Shown here piece by piece: positions 34,703 through 47,077 of a DNA stretch of 64,000 nucleotides. The stretch covers positions 2,914,001-2,978,000 of the forward strand of contig CM069869.1 in NCBI GenBank assembly GCA_036172665.1, written 5' to 3'. The notes below the pieces were generated by a model that worked only from the letters and a program-made list of their open reading frames with translations, was not told where the DNA came from and did not search any database. This stretch comes from Prosopocoilus inquinatus. Taxonomy: Eukaryota > Arthropoda > Insecta > Coleoptera > Lucanidae. A program made the translations under genes and the position numbers. Position 1 is the first letter of the stretch; each line of letters starts with the position of its first letter.

Positions 34703-35840
34703 CAATATTTTATCTACGACTCAATTTTGTTGTGTTCGTTGTCGTTTTGCGTCGTTGTCAACAATGTCAACAGAAATCATTTAATAATAATTTACATTGA
34801 CTTTTTACATACGATTTAATTATTTAATGTAGCTCTTCACACACAATAACATATTAAATAATTTGTTCATTATAGGGTGGGAGTAAATAAAATTTATTTT
34901 TATAATCCCGGCATTGATCCTGAATCCGGCTCTCGCGTCGGCGTCGTTTTTTCATAGCAAATTGTTATGTTCGCAATTTTTTACAGTCGCGTCAGGTAAA
35001 ATTATCCTTAAAATTAACCGACAAAATGGGGAAGAAAGAAACAATTTCGAAGAACAACAGTGAATAGTAAACAAATAAAATATTTGCTTACGGCTGGTGC
35101 CTTAATAATTCCGCTTAATTCATGCGTTCTTAACACGTATGTCGGCCGAGTGATCCTTACAAAAACAAAATTATTAAATAGACCGTAGGTTCTTGAGCAC
35201 AGAGGGGGCGAGTCTCTGCATCTTAACACCGATAATAGTCAAACGTAGCCGTACGTCAACCGTAGCTTCCTCAGAGAAGGAAATAGAAAATACGGCGGCG
35301 CCTGTATTCGATTGGTAATACGAACACCGAAGAACGGTCTAGTAAAAGCCGGTTTTACAACTAGTTATCTATATGGTTGATAATGGACCGTTTGGAACGA
35401 TTGTAACGGACGCGGATTATTTTTCTTTAAAATTTGGAGGTTGTAAGACTTATTCTTACTCGAAACTCTTTCACCTTGAACAACCAGAAACCACCCCCGC
35501 GTCTTATAGAAAACCAACCTGCTCTTTTGACCAACGGGCCACTGTGGAATGCAATTTTCTTGTTCGGTAGCTAAAGTTTGAGAAATGGGCCAAAAATGTA
35601 CTTTCGACAGTGTCTTCCCCGAAAAGTCGAAACAGTGCCGTTTTAGTCCCTGAACATTGTCCAATCCCTTTCTTGTTGTTGTCATTCTCCTTACAAAGAT
35701 GTTCTCCTCGGACTTCTCGGAGAAGGTAAAGAGTGAACTTATAATTAATAAATAAAAGAGTTCGATAAATTTAACCAGTCTATTAAAAATTAAAAAAATG
35801 GAAACAACAAAATTAAAATGACAAAAACAAAAAAGAAAAA
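34703..35840. other. Unrecognised noncoding sequence
   Basis: No gene accepted. A 186-codon minus-strand frame (35365-35925) runs through the microsatellite and an AT-rich stretch and has no recognisable domain. Confidence 0.35.
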
Positions 35841-35844
35841 AATA

Positions 35845-35990
35845 ACTCATACTCATACTCATACTCATACTCATACTCATACTGTTTATTGGTATTAGAT
35901 CCCTTACAAAGGATATACAAGTCACTTACATCTACGGATAAGCTACCCTAGTATAAACTCATGTACACAATTATAGAGAATCTACAAAAG
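35845..35990 (-). repeat. Possible LINE 3' end with ACTCAT microsatellite
   Basis: Six ACTCAT repeats at 35845-35880. Read on the minus strand, sequence ending TTTGTAAGGGATCTAATACC then AATAAA leads directly into the (ATGAGT)n tail, a layout seen at 3' ends of some non-LTR retrotransposons. No RT frame is present, so this would be a strongly truncated copy. Confidence 0.45.
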
Positions 35991-36883
35991 TTAATTTAAG
36001 AACTCTGCAACTGAGTAACACGTTTTCGATAACAAGAGTCGTTTAACATCTTTTCTAAATTTAGCTAACAAATTGATGTGTAGATACACTCTAAAATCAA
36101 ACTTTACCTACGAACAAGGAATCAAAAAAAATAACAATAACCAAAAATGGGGAGAGAGACAAGGGTTGCACTTTCGATTGCAGCAATTAATTTTTAAGCG
36201 GTCTGTTAGCTTACCAAACTGAATCGAAAGATCTTTATATAAAGCAAATAAAATAGTCAGTTCGGGCAGTTTTAAGTACACAGATATTCACCACACGGGG
36301 AAGCTTCTGCCTTTCGTACACGAATTTCAAACTTGAAAAAAAATTACTGATTTTTAATGAAATAAAAAATTAAATTTAAAATCGCCCTGTACGAGGAAGA
36401 AATACGAACTTCTCTGAAGCTGAAAGAAGGTGCGCGGATTAACTAACTACAAAATCAAATATTAACGTTTTTTATTATCTCGCGACTTCCCCCGCGTACC
36501 TGGGTCGAGCTTCTACTCTAGATGCTTTCAAAAATAGATGGCGTAACTATGTCATTTTGCCTTAATTTTTCTAAACTTCCCACGCTCTCCGACCTGGGCC
36601 GAGAAAGCTGATTTGACAGTACGTGCTAGATTAAACTTAAAATGAAACTTAAGGATTTTATAACATATCGTATAGCAATGAATACGCGAAAGATAGGAAA
36701 TAATATTACTTTTCCTCGTGAAAACCACCGTCAAAGCAGATCCCAGGCTTCTTAACGTCTACATGATATAGGAAAGAAATTGAATATTTTTTTACGATAT
36801 ACATGTTGAAATTTACAGATTCTTACACGATTGATGAAGAGAAAATAGATGTCAGCTCTTGCCAGATTAGCAATGATAATTCA

Positions 36884-37265
36884 CTTCACTTACTCCTGAT
36901 TCCCTCCCTGGAAGTCATGAAGGCCTGTATTTACATAGCTCTTCCTTTCACCAGTGGGTGTAATTCTCATGGCTTGATATTCAGATCGGTTTATTATGCA
37001 TAATAGTACTTGTCGTAATGCAATAATTTAATTAAATTACGTTTGAAATTATTATTGCACACTATTAAAACAACACTTTATCACCTATTTTAAAAGCAGT
37101 TATAAAAAGTAATCTGTGGTACTCGCGAGCTTTGCTATGTCATTTCACTTGCAATAAGCGGTTTTAACTTTTCACTTGACTAGCGAGCCGGCTAGTGTCA
37201 GTAAATTAAACTTCAAATGCAGTTCATAATGCAAATGAATCCGGCAAGCTTTAAAAAGCCGCTTT
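36884..37265 (+). repeat. Dispersed duplication D, copy 2
   Basis: Matches 25745-26405 but lacks the about 280-bp internal segment. TTATTATGCATAATAGTAC here is a continuous version of the interrupted site in copy 1. Confidence 0.8.
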
Positions 37266-38419
37266 ATCTCTCCGGTATTTGTTTCAGGTTATAAATTCCG
37301 CAATATACACACGGCAGTGGAAGTGCTTCAAAGCGATAACTGGGTTTCGGCGGTTAGTACAATGATATTCCTGGTATATGCACGTTGCTCAAGGGTTATA
37401 TAAAAGCTCCACTGCAGGAACGTGAACGAGATCGTGCAGCCCCCAGATTAAAATACGGATGCCCTTTACCTCCTTCTCCTCCCCCCCGCCGGCTGGATGA
37501 TCCTCCAAAAATACTGCGAGCCCTGCTAGATATCCCTTGCCGGAATTAATTCGTACTTTATGTATCGCGCCATAAACGCCGTATTTCACACAATTAAAAA
37601 CGGTCGCGCGCGCGCGGGGTTTTGCTCCGTTTTCGTTTTGCCCGAATTCCGGAAAGTCGGAATGAAAAGTTCTCGCGGAATAATCTAAACATTTGCGCCG
37701 TGTTTTCAGTTGTCGCTCCCTTTTTTTCTCTCTCGTATTATCGTACGATACATTGAAAGTCCGAACTATTTTATATATGTAAATACTTTCGCGTTTGAAA
37801 CAATTTTTGGCGCAAAGTTCGAATACCGACCGTCGATTTTTATTTATCAAAAAATATTTAGCGCGCGCTATTTACCGAAGTGAACAGCGGATTTAATTAA
37901 ACGTACTATACTGTTATGCGGGTAAACAATACGAGGCGCATTATCAAACGGATCGAATTCTGCAATGCGAAAGAGCTCAACAACATCTATAAATTTCGCG
38001 TTACAACACAAAGCCATCGATGTTCGGAATGCACATATTATATTAATTGATATAAGCGTTTATGCGATGCTGATTGATATTCGACTGCTTTAATAAATGC
38101 GAATTTAACGATTTCTGCCGCTGGATTGTCGTCCACTATAATTACAAGCGAGATTACAAATTTTGGGCAAAATGGTCATCGACAAACACTGGTTAGCAGC
38201 CGCTAACAAGGATGTTATTGTGAAACAACGAAAAGTTCATGACTTTCGCGAAAAAAACGGCGCCCGTGTTATTTTTTTTGCGAGGGGGGAAAGATGTGAC
38301 ACTTTCCTTCGTCACAATTTATTACAGGTGAGGCGGCAATTGTTACCATAAGAATGTCAGGAATTGTTACAAGGGTATCAAATCCACACGTAGAAGTCAA
38401 AGTGTGTAGTTCTTACTTG
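37266..38419. other. Unrecognised noncoding sequence
   Basis: A GC-richer block with a CG-alternating run (CGCGCGCGCG at about 37606-37616). The 153-codon minus-strand frame at 37389-37850 has no recognisable domain and is not called. Confidence 0.3.
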
Positions 38420-38620
38420 CGTATACTGGATTTCCTGGTGATGAATTGTTGTCGTCACGGATGGACACGTCGTTATACCTGCGACAGCTCAAAAGATTTC
38501 GGACAGGTGGTCGTGGAGGAAAAAGACAGGAAATCCACAAAAGCAGTATATTTAAAACAAAATACCTGTAGGCACCAGTGAAGTACAAATACTCACGGTA
38601 TCTGCTATATTCAGCCATAA
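38420..38620 (-). repeat. Dispersed pair, member 2
   Basis: Inverted homologue of 19290-19480. On the minus strand it encodes NILLLWISC and RRYNDVSIRDDNNSS, followed by GCA and a donor-like AGTAAGA. Confidence 0.45.
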
Positions 38621-39359
38621 ATTAACTTCAGTTTTAAAAAGATGGAGGTGTCCAGGACTGCAATTCAGCAAGTACAACAAGAAATGTCAAAAAAGGCTTA
38701 AAAACGGTAATCTCAAAGTTTGATATGACTTGAATTCATAATTCAAAAATACCTTAAAATATTTCATCTGGATACGTAAGTAAAGAAATGCCTTTTATCT
38801 CAAATTATTTATCATAAACAGTATATATATTTTAAAAAAAGAATAAAGTGGCTCAAACGCTAACGCAATATTTAAAATTAGCAAAAACTCGCAGTAAAAA
38901 TACAATTAACTGAATTAAGTTGAGATAATTAATTAATAATTAATTAAGTAAACTGAATTGAAATCAGTCAGTTAGTCACTCCAAAAGAAAATTGTCTAAT
39001 CAGACAAACGGTAGAGACCCAACAGGTTGAGGTTGCCGCCGCAAAAAAATAAATCCGTAGGTACACAAGCCGAGCCGCTCGAGTCGACGCCACACCCCGC
39101 GTAATGCCGGAACCGAGACTTAGCCTGTGAGAGGAAAAAGAAATTAAGAGAAAATGGCTCGAGCTTACGTGGTTGTCAAAAAGAACTGTTTACCATGCTC
39201 CAAACGGGTCCCATTTGCGATGGTTCCGGGACATTCGAGTTCTTCCTCTCTAGGACGTTGGCTGTGTCGACGTCAGCAGCAAGAAAAGGAACGTGCCTAA
39301 AAGGCTGAGCTACGGTGTCGAATTAGACAAACTTACATCAACATGCTTCCTCACGAACC

Positions 39360-39965
39360 GGGGGGTGCGGGTAGTAAGTAGGCCCCATGCAAGCTGCTTT
39401 GAGAAAAAAGGGAAAACAACAGCATATTAATAAAACGCCATAAACAAAACGAAAAAGTGGGTAGCAAATGGCGCTCGTATACAAGAGAAGGAGAGGGAAG
39501 AAAAAAAAACTCACCTCATGAAAATGCCATCAGCACCAACAAAAATACGCGTCGGCAAATCCGAAGACAACGGCCCAAAGGCAAACGGAGAAAACTGCCT
39601 TACGGTGCAAAAGCCCGGAAAAAACGGGGGTACACTTAAACTTCCAACGCAACATAAAATCGACCGACACCGCAAGCGACGTGCGTAAATCACATCAAGT
39701 CAAGTCAGTGCGTCGGGCCTACCCGAAAGCACGCGCAACCCCGCCTCAAACGGGACGTGCTCCGCAATCTTACGGCCAAAGACCGGACTCGCAACAACAA
39801 TTGAGATATACACCTTCAACGCAAATAGAAAACCGTAAAAAAGTTCTGCGGTCAAACACAGAATACAATTCGCAAACCAGCAAAAAGGTATGCCTCCTCG
39901 GAAGCTGGCCCTGGAAAAGGCAGCGATGTACAAATGATCTAGAATGGGATCAGAACCCTAAGTAA
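39360..39965 (+). repeat. Interspersed repeat R2, copy 2
   Basis: The longest R2 copy in forward orientation (GTAGGCCCCATGCAAGC, ACCGACACCGCAAGCGACGT, GGATCAGAACCCTAAGT). No shared open frame with the other copies. Confidence 0.7.
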
Positions 39966-40572
39966 GATTTCATTTAAAAAGAAAACTATAAGGAGACTCA
40001 CCAAGTCAGTTCAACAGGAATACAAGAATCCAACAAGGGTTTTCTGTAGCAACACAACTAACCTTGACGCATAAAAAGTGTCGAAAAGGAAGAAAAGGGC
40101 TTCGCTTCTGGCAACGTTCGACAACGTCAAAAGAAGAGGTTAGGAAAACTTTTTAGCTCTTCAAAATGATTCTAGCAATTGCAAGACGCGCGGTCCCTTC
40201 TAAAGTAAATCGAACACTGAAGCTTAGGGCAGTCTACGCTGCGGAGTAAACCAGAAGACAGCGGAGTCTTTCTTCCAGTTTTAAATTTACTAACAAACTC
40301 TTAGCAAATTAGTCCGTCAAAATATCGGACAAGATTGGCAACCTTGATTATAAAACGTGACACTCCGATAAATTATTTGCAAATTGTAAATTATTTGCAA
40401 TCATTTGCTGCCGCGTTTCCCGAGCTTTCGTGGGCATGAAACTGAATATTTATCGTAAACGTCGAGACAAGTTGTGTAAGTTACGTTAATAGAATTTTTG
40501 TTATAAGGAAAACACTGCGTATTTCTTTACAGAAAGTCGTAAGATTTGATCCTGTGTTCATTTTGTGTCAAT
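39966..40572. other. Unrecognised noncoding sequence
   Basis: No gene. GTAAATTATTTGCAATCATT at about 40387 and CGTGGGCATGAAACTGAATA at about 40431 resemble 51250-51315, a short dispersed match. Confidence 0.35.
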
Positions 40573-41365
40573 AATTAGCAGTTTGTTTCCTGACATCTGT
40601 CAAACGCAAATGTCATTGTATTTATGCAAGTGTCAGTATTTATGCAAATAGTATTGAACCCTTGTACCGCACCCTTAAAAACATTCAGCGGCTTAATTAG
40701 CAGGTAGCACTTGTTTTTTGACATCTGTCAGTTGCAAATGTTATCATTAAATAGTATTTATGCAAATGCCATCGATTTGTGTTTAACGATTTCCTCCGTT
40801 GCAGAAATATTTGCATTTTTGTGTTTTGTTTTACGAAACGGTACTGTTACGCTCAATAAAAACGATACTCCCGCGTGCAAACCGCACCATTATGAACATT
40901 CACCGCCAATAATTAGCGGATAGCATTTGTTTTCTGACGTCTGTCAATTGTAAATGTCATCAATGAAGATCTTACGTATTTGTGCTGCAAATGTATTTAA
41001 GCGTTTCTCCTGTTGCTGCAATATTTGCTAATTTCGTGCTGACGTACGGAAAAGTACTATCATGCTAAATAAAAATGATACTCCCTTAGGAGAACCTATT
41101 TTGTTGCGATCATGGAAAATTTAGGGAGTTTTACCATGCAAACTGCACCATTATGAACATTTAGCGACAGTAATTAGCAGGTAGCGTTTGTTTTCTGACC
41201 TTTGTCAATTGCAAACATCATCACTGAATTATATTTATGCTGCAAATGTATTTAACTGTTTCCTCCCGCCGCTGAAATATTTGCTGAGTTTGTGCTGTTG
41301 CACGAAGAAGTACTATCATGCTCAATCAAAACGTTACCCCTGCACGCACGAACATTCAGCGGTAA
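40573..41365 (+). repeat. Tandem array, about four units of 130-262 bp
   Basis: TTAGCAGGTAGC-like unit starts at about 40577 (degenerate), 40701, 40917 and 41179. Each is followed by TTGTTTTCTGACMTCTGTCA and later by AAATATTTGC and CAATAAAAACG-like blocks. Unit 3 is longer by about 46 bp because of an AGGAGAACCTATTTTGTTGC insertion. Short reading frames in this array repeat between units and are not genes. Confidence 0.8.
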
Positions 41366-41679
41366 GCATTGAAGACAGTTGGTCGCAGCCATCCCCTGTC
41401 AATTGCTGTGAGAGTCACGAAATGTCACATGCTATCGTTTTACTTGAGCATGATAGTGCGTAGAAATAAAATTAAGAGCCGCGCGACCTTTGTGACGCGG
41501 AACTTTTTAGTGACTTTTATATTTATTATCCCCGCAGTGCTTTCTTGGCTGTAGCCACCGTAAAGAAATCAGTGTTGCAAACCATACGGCGATGGTTATT
41601 TAGCAGGTAGTATGACGCGCAATTTCATTTTCAAAATCATAAATACGCCTTAAAAGCGATTCTTATAATTATTGGTACA

Positions 41680-43560
41680 ATTTTTTTTTTAAATAAAATT
41701 GAACCAAATTTACGCGCAAATTCTTATGAAATATTAAAAAGAAATGGAAAAAAATAAAACAAAAACAAATGACAATTGCTGCGGTTGCATTTAGCAAAAC
41801 ATTTTCGGGGTCGAGGAACACAATTCAAAACAAACGGGGAAAAATAATATTCCCGAAGAAAACAAGAGAAACCAATGTTAAAAAAATTAAAAACTCAAAA
41901 GTAAAAACAATTAACAAACAATCGCAACGTAATGCAAGTACCTAATTCGAAAGAGTGAGAGCGAGAGAGAGAGAGAGAGATATACGGAAAGAAAAAATAA
42001 AATAAAAAAGTTTTTGATGATCAATGAACACGACCGAAATGAGGAAAAGATGCAGAAGAGAAACAAATAACGATCATATTAGAAAAGAGAAAGGTTAATT
42101 TCAATTTTCTCAAAATAAATAATGACAGTAAGGAAAGTCCTAAACGAAATTTACAAGTAAAGAAAAGAAAAAGGAAACACAAATGACAAACAGCAGTATT
42201 TACGGAAAAATAGCACGGAGAAGGAAGTACGGAAAGAAACAAAAAAAAACAAAAAAAAAAATGACGATCAATAAACAGAACCGACACGAAAAGAACAGAA
42301 GGAGTTCAAAACAATAATAAAAATAATAATTAATTAATTGATTATTTAATTTGGAACAAATGACGATCGGTTCAAAACAATAACAATAACAATAATAAAT
42401 TAATTGATTATTTAATTTTGTATAACAAAAAAAGAACGAAGGTGATCGAAACGAAAGTAAGAAAGAAATGACGATACAAAAAAAATTCAAAACGAATTGT
42501 CTATTGAAAATTTCTCAAGAAAATAGCTGACGTTCCAAATGAAGAAAAGGGAAACAAGTGACTGTTTACTGAAAGAAGGAACGCAGGAAGAAAAAAACTC
42601 ACTTCATGAAAAGTCCATAAGGATCAACGGAAATACACGTCGGTAAATCCGCCGACAGTGGTCCCAAAAGCAAACGGGGAAAAGTTCCTTGAGGTGCAAA
42701 AGCCCGAAAAAAACGGGGGTCCACTTAAACTTCCAATGCATCATAAAATCGACCGACACCGCAAGCGACGTGCGTAAATCAAGTCAAGTCAGCGCGAGTC
42801 CGTCGGGCCTACTCGATAGGATGCGCAACCCCGCCTCAACCGGAACGTGCTACGCGATCTTACGGTCAAAGACCGAACTCGCAACAACAATTAAGACAAA
42901 CACCTTCAATACAAAAAGAAAACTGTAACAAATCTGTGTCGTCAAACACAGAGTACAATTTGCAATCCAGAAAAAAACGTACGCCTCGATGGAAACTGAC
43001 AATACAAGAAAAACCTTCAAATTATTATTATGAAAATAATAATAATAATAATAATAATAATGGAAAAGGCAGCGAGGTATAAATTGTCTACAATGGGATT
43101 GAAACCCTAAGTACGATTTCACAAAAAAAACGACGGAAAAATAGCACGAAGAAGGAAATACGGAAAGAAACAAAAAAAAACAAAAAAAAATTGATGATCA
43201 ATGAACAGAACCGACACGAAAAAAAACAGAAGGAGATAAACAAATGACGATCGGTTCAAAACAATAACAAAAATAATAATTAATTAATTATTTAATTTGC
43301 ATAACAAAAAAGAACGCAGGTGATCGATACGAAAGTAAGAAAGAAATGAAGATCCAAAAAAGAAAAATTCAAAGCGAATTGTTTATTGAAAATTTCTCAA
43401 GAAAATAGCAGACGTTCCAAATTAAGAAAAGAGAAACAAGTGACGACTGTTTACTGAAAAAAGGAACGCAGAAAGAAAAAATGAAGACGAACAAAAAAAA
43501 TTGAAAAACTCTTTTGACGAGATATGTACATATCGAAAAATCTATGTTCTTAAATGAAGT
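41680..43560 (+). repeat. A-rich repeat tract with R2 and a 930-bp direct duplication
   Basis: A-rich, degenerate DNA holding an R2 copy. Blocks from 42199 to 42590 (AAAATAGCACGGAGAAGGAA, CAGAACCGACACGAAAA, CTCAAGAAAATAGC) recur at 43130-43480, giving a 930-bp period. The R2 copy lies between them. (GA)n occupies about 41963-41980 and (AAT)n about 43035-43062. Confidence 0.75.
42590..43120 (+). repeat. Interspersed repeat R2, copy 3
   Basis: Shares CATAAAATCGACCGACACCG, GCGACGTGCGTAAATCA and CAAAGACCG blocks with copy 2. An (AAT)n expansion sits near its right end. Confidence 0.75.
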
Positions 43561-43746
43561 AAGAGAAACACATAACGATCAATTCCAGACAAAGAATTAT
43601 AAAATAATTATAATAGTTCAAAAGGTAAAGGTAACGCGAAATTCACTAGGAAAAAAAATAAAGAAAAATTATTAAAAAAAATGAAAAATGAAAATGGAAT
43701 ATTTAATTTATAGCCTTCAAAATCAGGAAACTCTGTAGATGGTATA

Positions 43747-43830
43747 CAATCATTTTTATTCCCTGGGGAGTACGCAGTCACTTTTACTCCCTAGGGAGAA
43801 TGCAATCACTTTTACTCCCTGGAGAGAAAA
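43747..43830 (+). repeat. Minisatellite, three 28-bp units
   Basis: Units at 43747, 43775 and 43803, each CARTCAYTTTTAYTCCCT followed by a GGGGAG, AGGGAG or GGAGAG variant. The unit centre CCCTAGGG is palindromic. Confidence 0.9.
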
Positions 43831-43889
43831 TACACTATTTCTATCACGATTTTCGTAACACATACAAATGCCTTTACTTAACTCTTTTC

Positions 43890-43960
43890 TCAATGAAAAG
43901 TTTAAGCAACGACATCCTGCGATCGCTTTTTTTTGACACTCGAGCTACGTTTCTGCCTGT
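43890..43960 (+). mobile_element. Family H fragment
   Basis: AAGTTTAAGCAACGACATCC and GCGATCGCTTTTTTTTGACA (5' end) are joined to ACTCGAGCTACGTTTCTGC (hairpin stem). The ribozyme core is absent. Confidence 0.55.
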
Positions 43961-44016
43961 TCTGACAAGCCTCAACATATTGCACGTGAATTAATTTTTC
44001 TAATGGCCTAGGAAAC

Positions 44017-44022
44017 AAAAAA
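44017..44022 (-). terminator. Probable RNA polymerase III terminator
   Basis: A run of six T on the minus strand, about 37 nt past the tRNA-His 3' end. Pol III stops at T4 or longer. It is farther than usual, so readthrough to this site is an inference. Confidence 0.45.
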
Positions 44023-44058
44023 CAAATATGTCTCCTCCGTGACAATGTGAGAACACAT

Positions 44059-44130
44059 TGCCGTGACCAGGATTCGAACCTGGGTTACTACGGCCACAAC
44101 GTAGGGTCCTAACCACTAGACGATCACGGC
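44059..44130 (-). tRNA. tRNA-His (GTG anticodon)
   Basis: A complete 72-nt cloverleaf without intron. The acceptor stem GCCGTGA pairs with TCACGGC, with discriminator A. The D arm is GTCT/GGAC. The anticodon arm CTACG/CGTAG has loop TTGTGGC, reading anticodon GTG for histidine. The variable loop is TAAC, and the T arm is CCAGG/CCTGG with loop TTCGAAT. The extra 5' G of tRNA-His is added after transcription and need not be encoded. Internal promoter boxes are intact (B box GGTTCGAATCC). It stands alone, with no other tRNA in the window. It is the only confidently functional host gene found here. Confidence 0.97.
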
Positions 44131-44250
44131 TACTAGAGACTTATTTACTACAACTTAAGAAGCATAACTAGCGCTGTTGGCGTTAGAAAGTTTAACCTAC
44201 AAGTGCAAGAAGCGTGAAAACGCACTGAGCAAGTAGAACAGTAAAACTCG

Positions 44251-44483
44251 TAATCACGTTATACTTTAATAAAATGTTTCGATTTTTTTTTCCTTATCGT
44301 CTAAATATGATGATTTAAATTTTAAAATAAATACTTCATTGTCATCTCGTATCTATTAACTAGATCAAGTTTTAATAATGTAGACAACAACAATTAATAT
44401 TTTATTGATTTTAATCACGTTATACTTTAGTAAAATGTTTCGATTTTTTTTTTCCTTATCGTCTAAATATGATGATTTAAATA
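44251..44483 (+). repeat. Tandem duplication, 161-bp period
   Basis: TAATCACGTTATACTTTA recurs at 44251 and 44412, with about 70 bp matching nearly exactly. The intervening block ACTTCATTGTCATCTCGTAT recurs at 49000, immediately right of the large hAT element. Confidence 0.85.
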
Positions 44484-44729
44484 TGTTTATTTTTTCATTC
44501 CAGCAGTGATTTTAAACTCTTCTAAAAGTCTCTTCTAATAATAATAGTCCTCATAAGCTCGTTACATTTTACTAAAACATTTTCTTTTTATTGCAGTGTA
44601 AACAATAACGTAAAATAAGTATGTAATGCAATCATAAAAATAATTTGATGGCCGAGTTACAAAAGGTCAAAGTTTTATTATGGATGAATACGTTCAGAAA
44701 TAAAATTGTTTTCTTCTAAGGGGGATAAT

Positions 44730-44758
44730 TAACCACCCACGTAGTGAGTGGGTGGTTA
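44730..44758. repeat. Perfect 11-bp hairpin followed by a second small hairpin
   Basis: TAACCACCCAC and GTGGGTGGTTA flank loop GTAGTGA. GGATG/CATCC with a short loop follows at about 44769-44784. No T run follows on either strand. The role is unknown; it may be the end of a mobile element. Confidence 0.7.
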
Positions 44759-44839
44759 GAATAAAACGGATGGTGATCCATCCTAGCATGCCCACGTAAA
44801 TAGAGAACGAGCCCCATCGTTATTGTCTTTTTTTATTAG

Positions 44840-45905
44840 AAATATTTCACAGCAACAGGACGCAGACACATTTACCGTAAGCGATCCAATTAATCAATTT
44901 ATTTTCATTGAGAAAAATATATAAAACGTGTTTTCTCCGGCGGGCGAAATTTATTGACCCCGCGCGGGGATTTTTAAAAGCGCGTCGCATCGCGACCCCA
45001 TAATGAAGCAGCACTAATTTCAAGTCGGGAACCCCCCCAACGACCCCCCTCCGGAAAAGGAATTCGGGCGTTATTGAAACGCAAACGAAACTGGAAAACA
45101 AGTAATAAATCTTAACGCTATCGTAAATTTATCGACAGACACAGCGTTACAAATGAGAGGCTTAGGTCCTCGGAAAATCAATGCTATAAGTCTTTTATGT
45201 ATTAGCGACGGATCTGCGGCAGGGCATGTAGCCCACTACTAATTATACATAATTTGTTCCCGGATTGGAGTTTGTGCGGTGTTTGCGAAGGACGACAAAT
45301 GTCCGGAGTATTATGGAAACTTGTACTATTAAAATATAATAACAATACACCCGCCGGGACGAATTACGAGCGCGACTATTCTTATAGGAATAAACTGATG
45401 AGAATTATGCGGTTTCACTAAAACGTGTCGTCCGTATTTAATTTGTATTCGTAGCACCACTATTTTGCACCTGTAAAGGGGAATAATTTTGTTGAAAATG
45501 TACACGCATGTGGATGTGTTAGTGTTACTAAGAGACAATTGAGTTTTCAAACGGTAACCACTTATACCACATGATTTCTTAAATTTTATAAAGGATGATA
45601 GTATGGACACAAAATAAGAAACAATCAGAAAGTAAACTCGCCGATGCCGCCTTTGATCTTTGTCAGCCAGCGGCGGCCATGTTTTCAGAGTAAAATATCA
45701 GGCCCGTACACATAAAATGTGGGACTGAAGTTCAGGTCCTGACTTTCACAAACTATCAATAAATATGGCTTCCATTAAAAACTGAATCGAAACATGATAA
45801 GATTCTTTTTGGCTAACTAGAAGGCAGTGTGCAGTAAATGAATTATTCTCATTAAAACCAATAACGTGCTGGAATGCTAGTCCATTTTCTAAGTGGCGAC
45901 AAATA
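44840..45905. other. Unrecognised noncoding sequence, GC-richer in part
   Basis: No gene. 44930-45300 is repeat-free by eye with GC-rich and TAATTA-type blocks, a possible regulatory island. Confidence 0.3.
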
Positions 45906-46845
45906 CTTCATTGTAGTGATGCGACGAGTCGAGTAGACTCGCTATCAGACTCGATTCTCAAAGGTACTCATTGTACTCGAGTAACTAATTCTGTGAACCC
46001 GAGTCAGCGGTACTCGAGTCGACTCGAGTACGATACAAGTACTCGAGTATCGACTTTAGAATTTGTAGATTGGTCATCAGACTCGAGTCCCTAAGGTATT
46101 CGTTCTACTCGAGTAACTATTGCAGTGACACCGAGTCAGTGAAACTCGAGTCAACTTGAGTTCGATTCAAGTAATTCGAATTTAGAATTAAATAGTGCTG
46201 CAACGAGTCGAGTAGACTCGATGTCAGATTGGATTTTATTGGATTCTCTTTATAGAGCCTCCTCATCAGTTGGTAACGAGTGAATGAGTACCGAGTTTAG
46301 AATTGAGATTATGCGTGTAGGCAATAAGCGTTAATGTTTGACAAGTTTCATTCGTTTTAGAAGTACTATGCTTTTGCTAAAACAGTCGACTGCCGCAATA
46401 ACTTACTGTGACAGTCAGACGCTTGATATCGGGGGGGGCTTGGCGGCGGTCACTGTTTTCTTTTTTTATATTTTATGAAAAAGATTACATAAAAAATGAA
46501 TAAGTCCCAAAATTTCAAAGGGAGTACAGTTTTTTGTAACTGAAAAGGCTGTTAAATATTGTTAAATAAAAACTGAAGACTCATACTCATTTATTGAATA
46601 ATTTGTGGCTCTATATTCTACATTTTGTTTTCTTTTAAAGAAATTACATAGTAAATAAGTTTTTCTTTTTATTTTATACAGTGCCTGCACACTTTATTAT
46701 GAGACATATCAAATAATATTACATAGTTACAAAATTTTAAATTTATCTGAACTGCCAGAATATATTAAAAAAGAAAACACGTGACGTTCGGAAATCAAGT
46801 AAAATATAGAATGAACTTTGTTTTTTAAACGGAACTTTCAATATA

Positions 46846-47077
46846 TAGTTGAAAACAAAAAAAGTAGACAAATTACTATTTCCTGTAATTATTCTTCCTC
46901 AAAATGCTATAGAGTAAAGCCGAATTCACAGATTTTACCACAGTTTTATACTTGTTAATTTTGAAAGATTTAAAATTTTTTTTAAAGGTATTTATGAAAT
47001 CGTCTTTAATCACTTCCATTTTCAGAAAGAATAATTACAGGAAACTGTAATTTGTCTACTTTTTTTGCTTTCAACTG
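46846..47077. mobile_element. Mariner-type MITE, 232 bp, nested in hAT
   Basis: About 50-bp terminal inverted repeats. The left starts TAGTTGAAAACAAAAAAAGT and the inverted right CAGTTGAAAGCAAAAAAAGT; both continue AGACAAATTAC then TTTCCTGTAATTATTCTT. TA flanks both sides. No coding capacity. Confidence 0.85.

Noticed and set aside
35365..35925. The longest reading frame (186 codons, minus strand)
   Set aside because: It crosses the ACTCAT microsatellite (giving an MS repeat), AT-rich sequence and a probable LINE 3' end, with no recognisable domain.
37389..37850. 153-codon minus-strand frame
   Set aside because: Low-complexity basic and glycine segments, no domain, no splice or start context.
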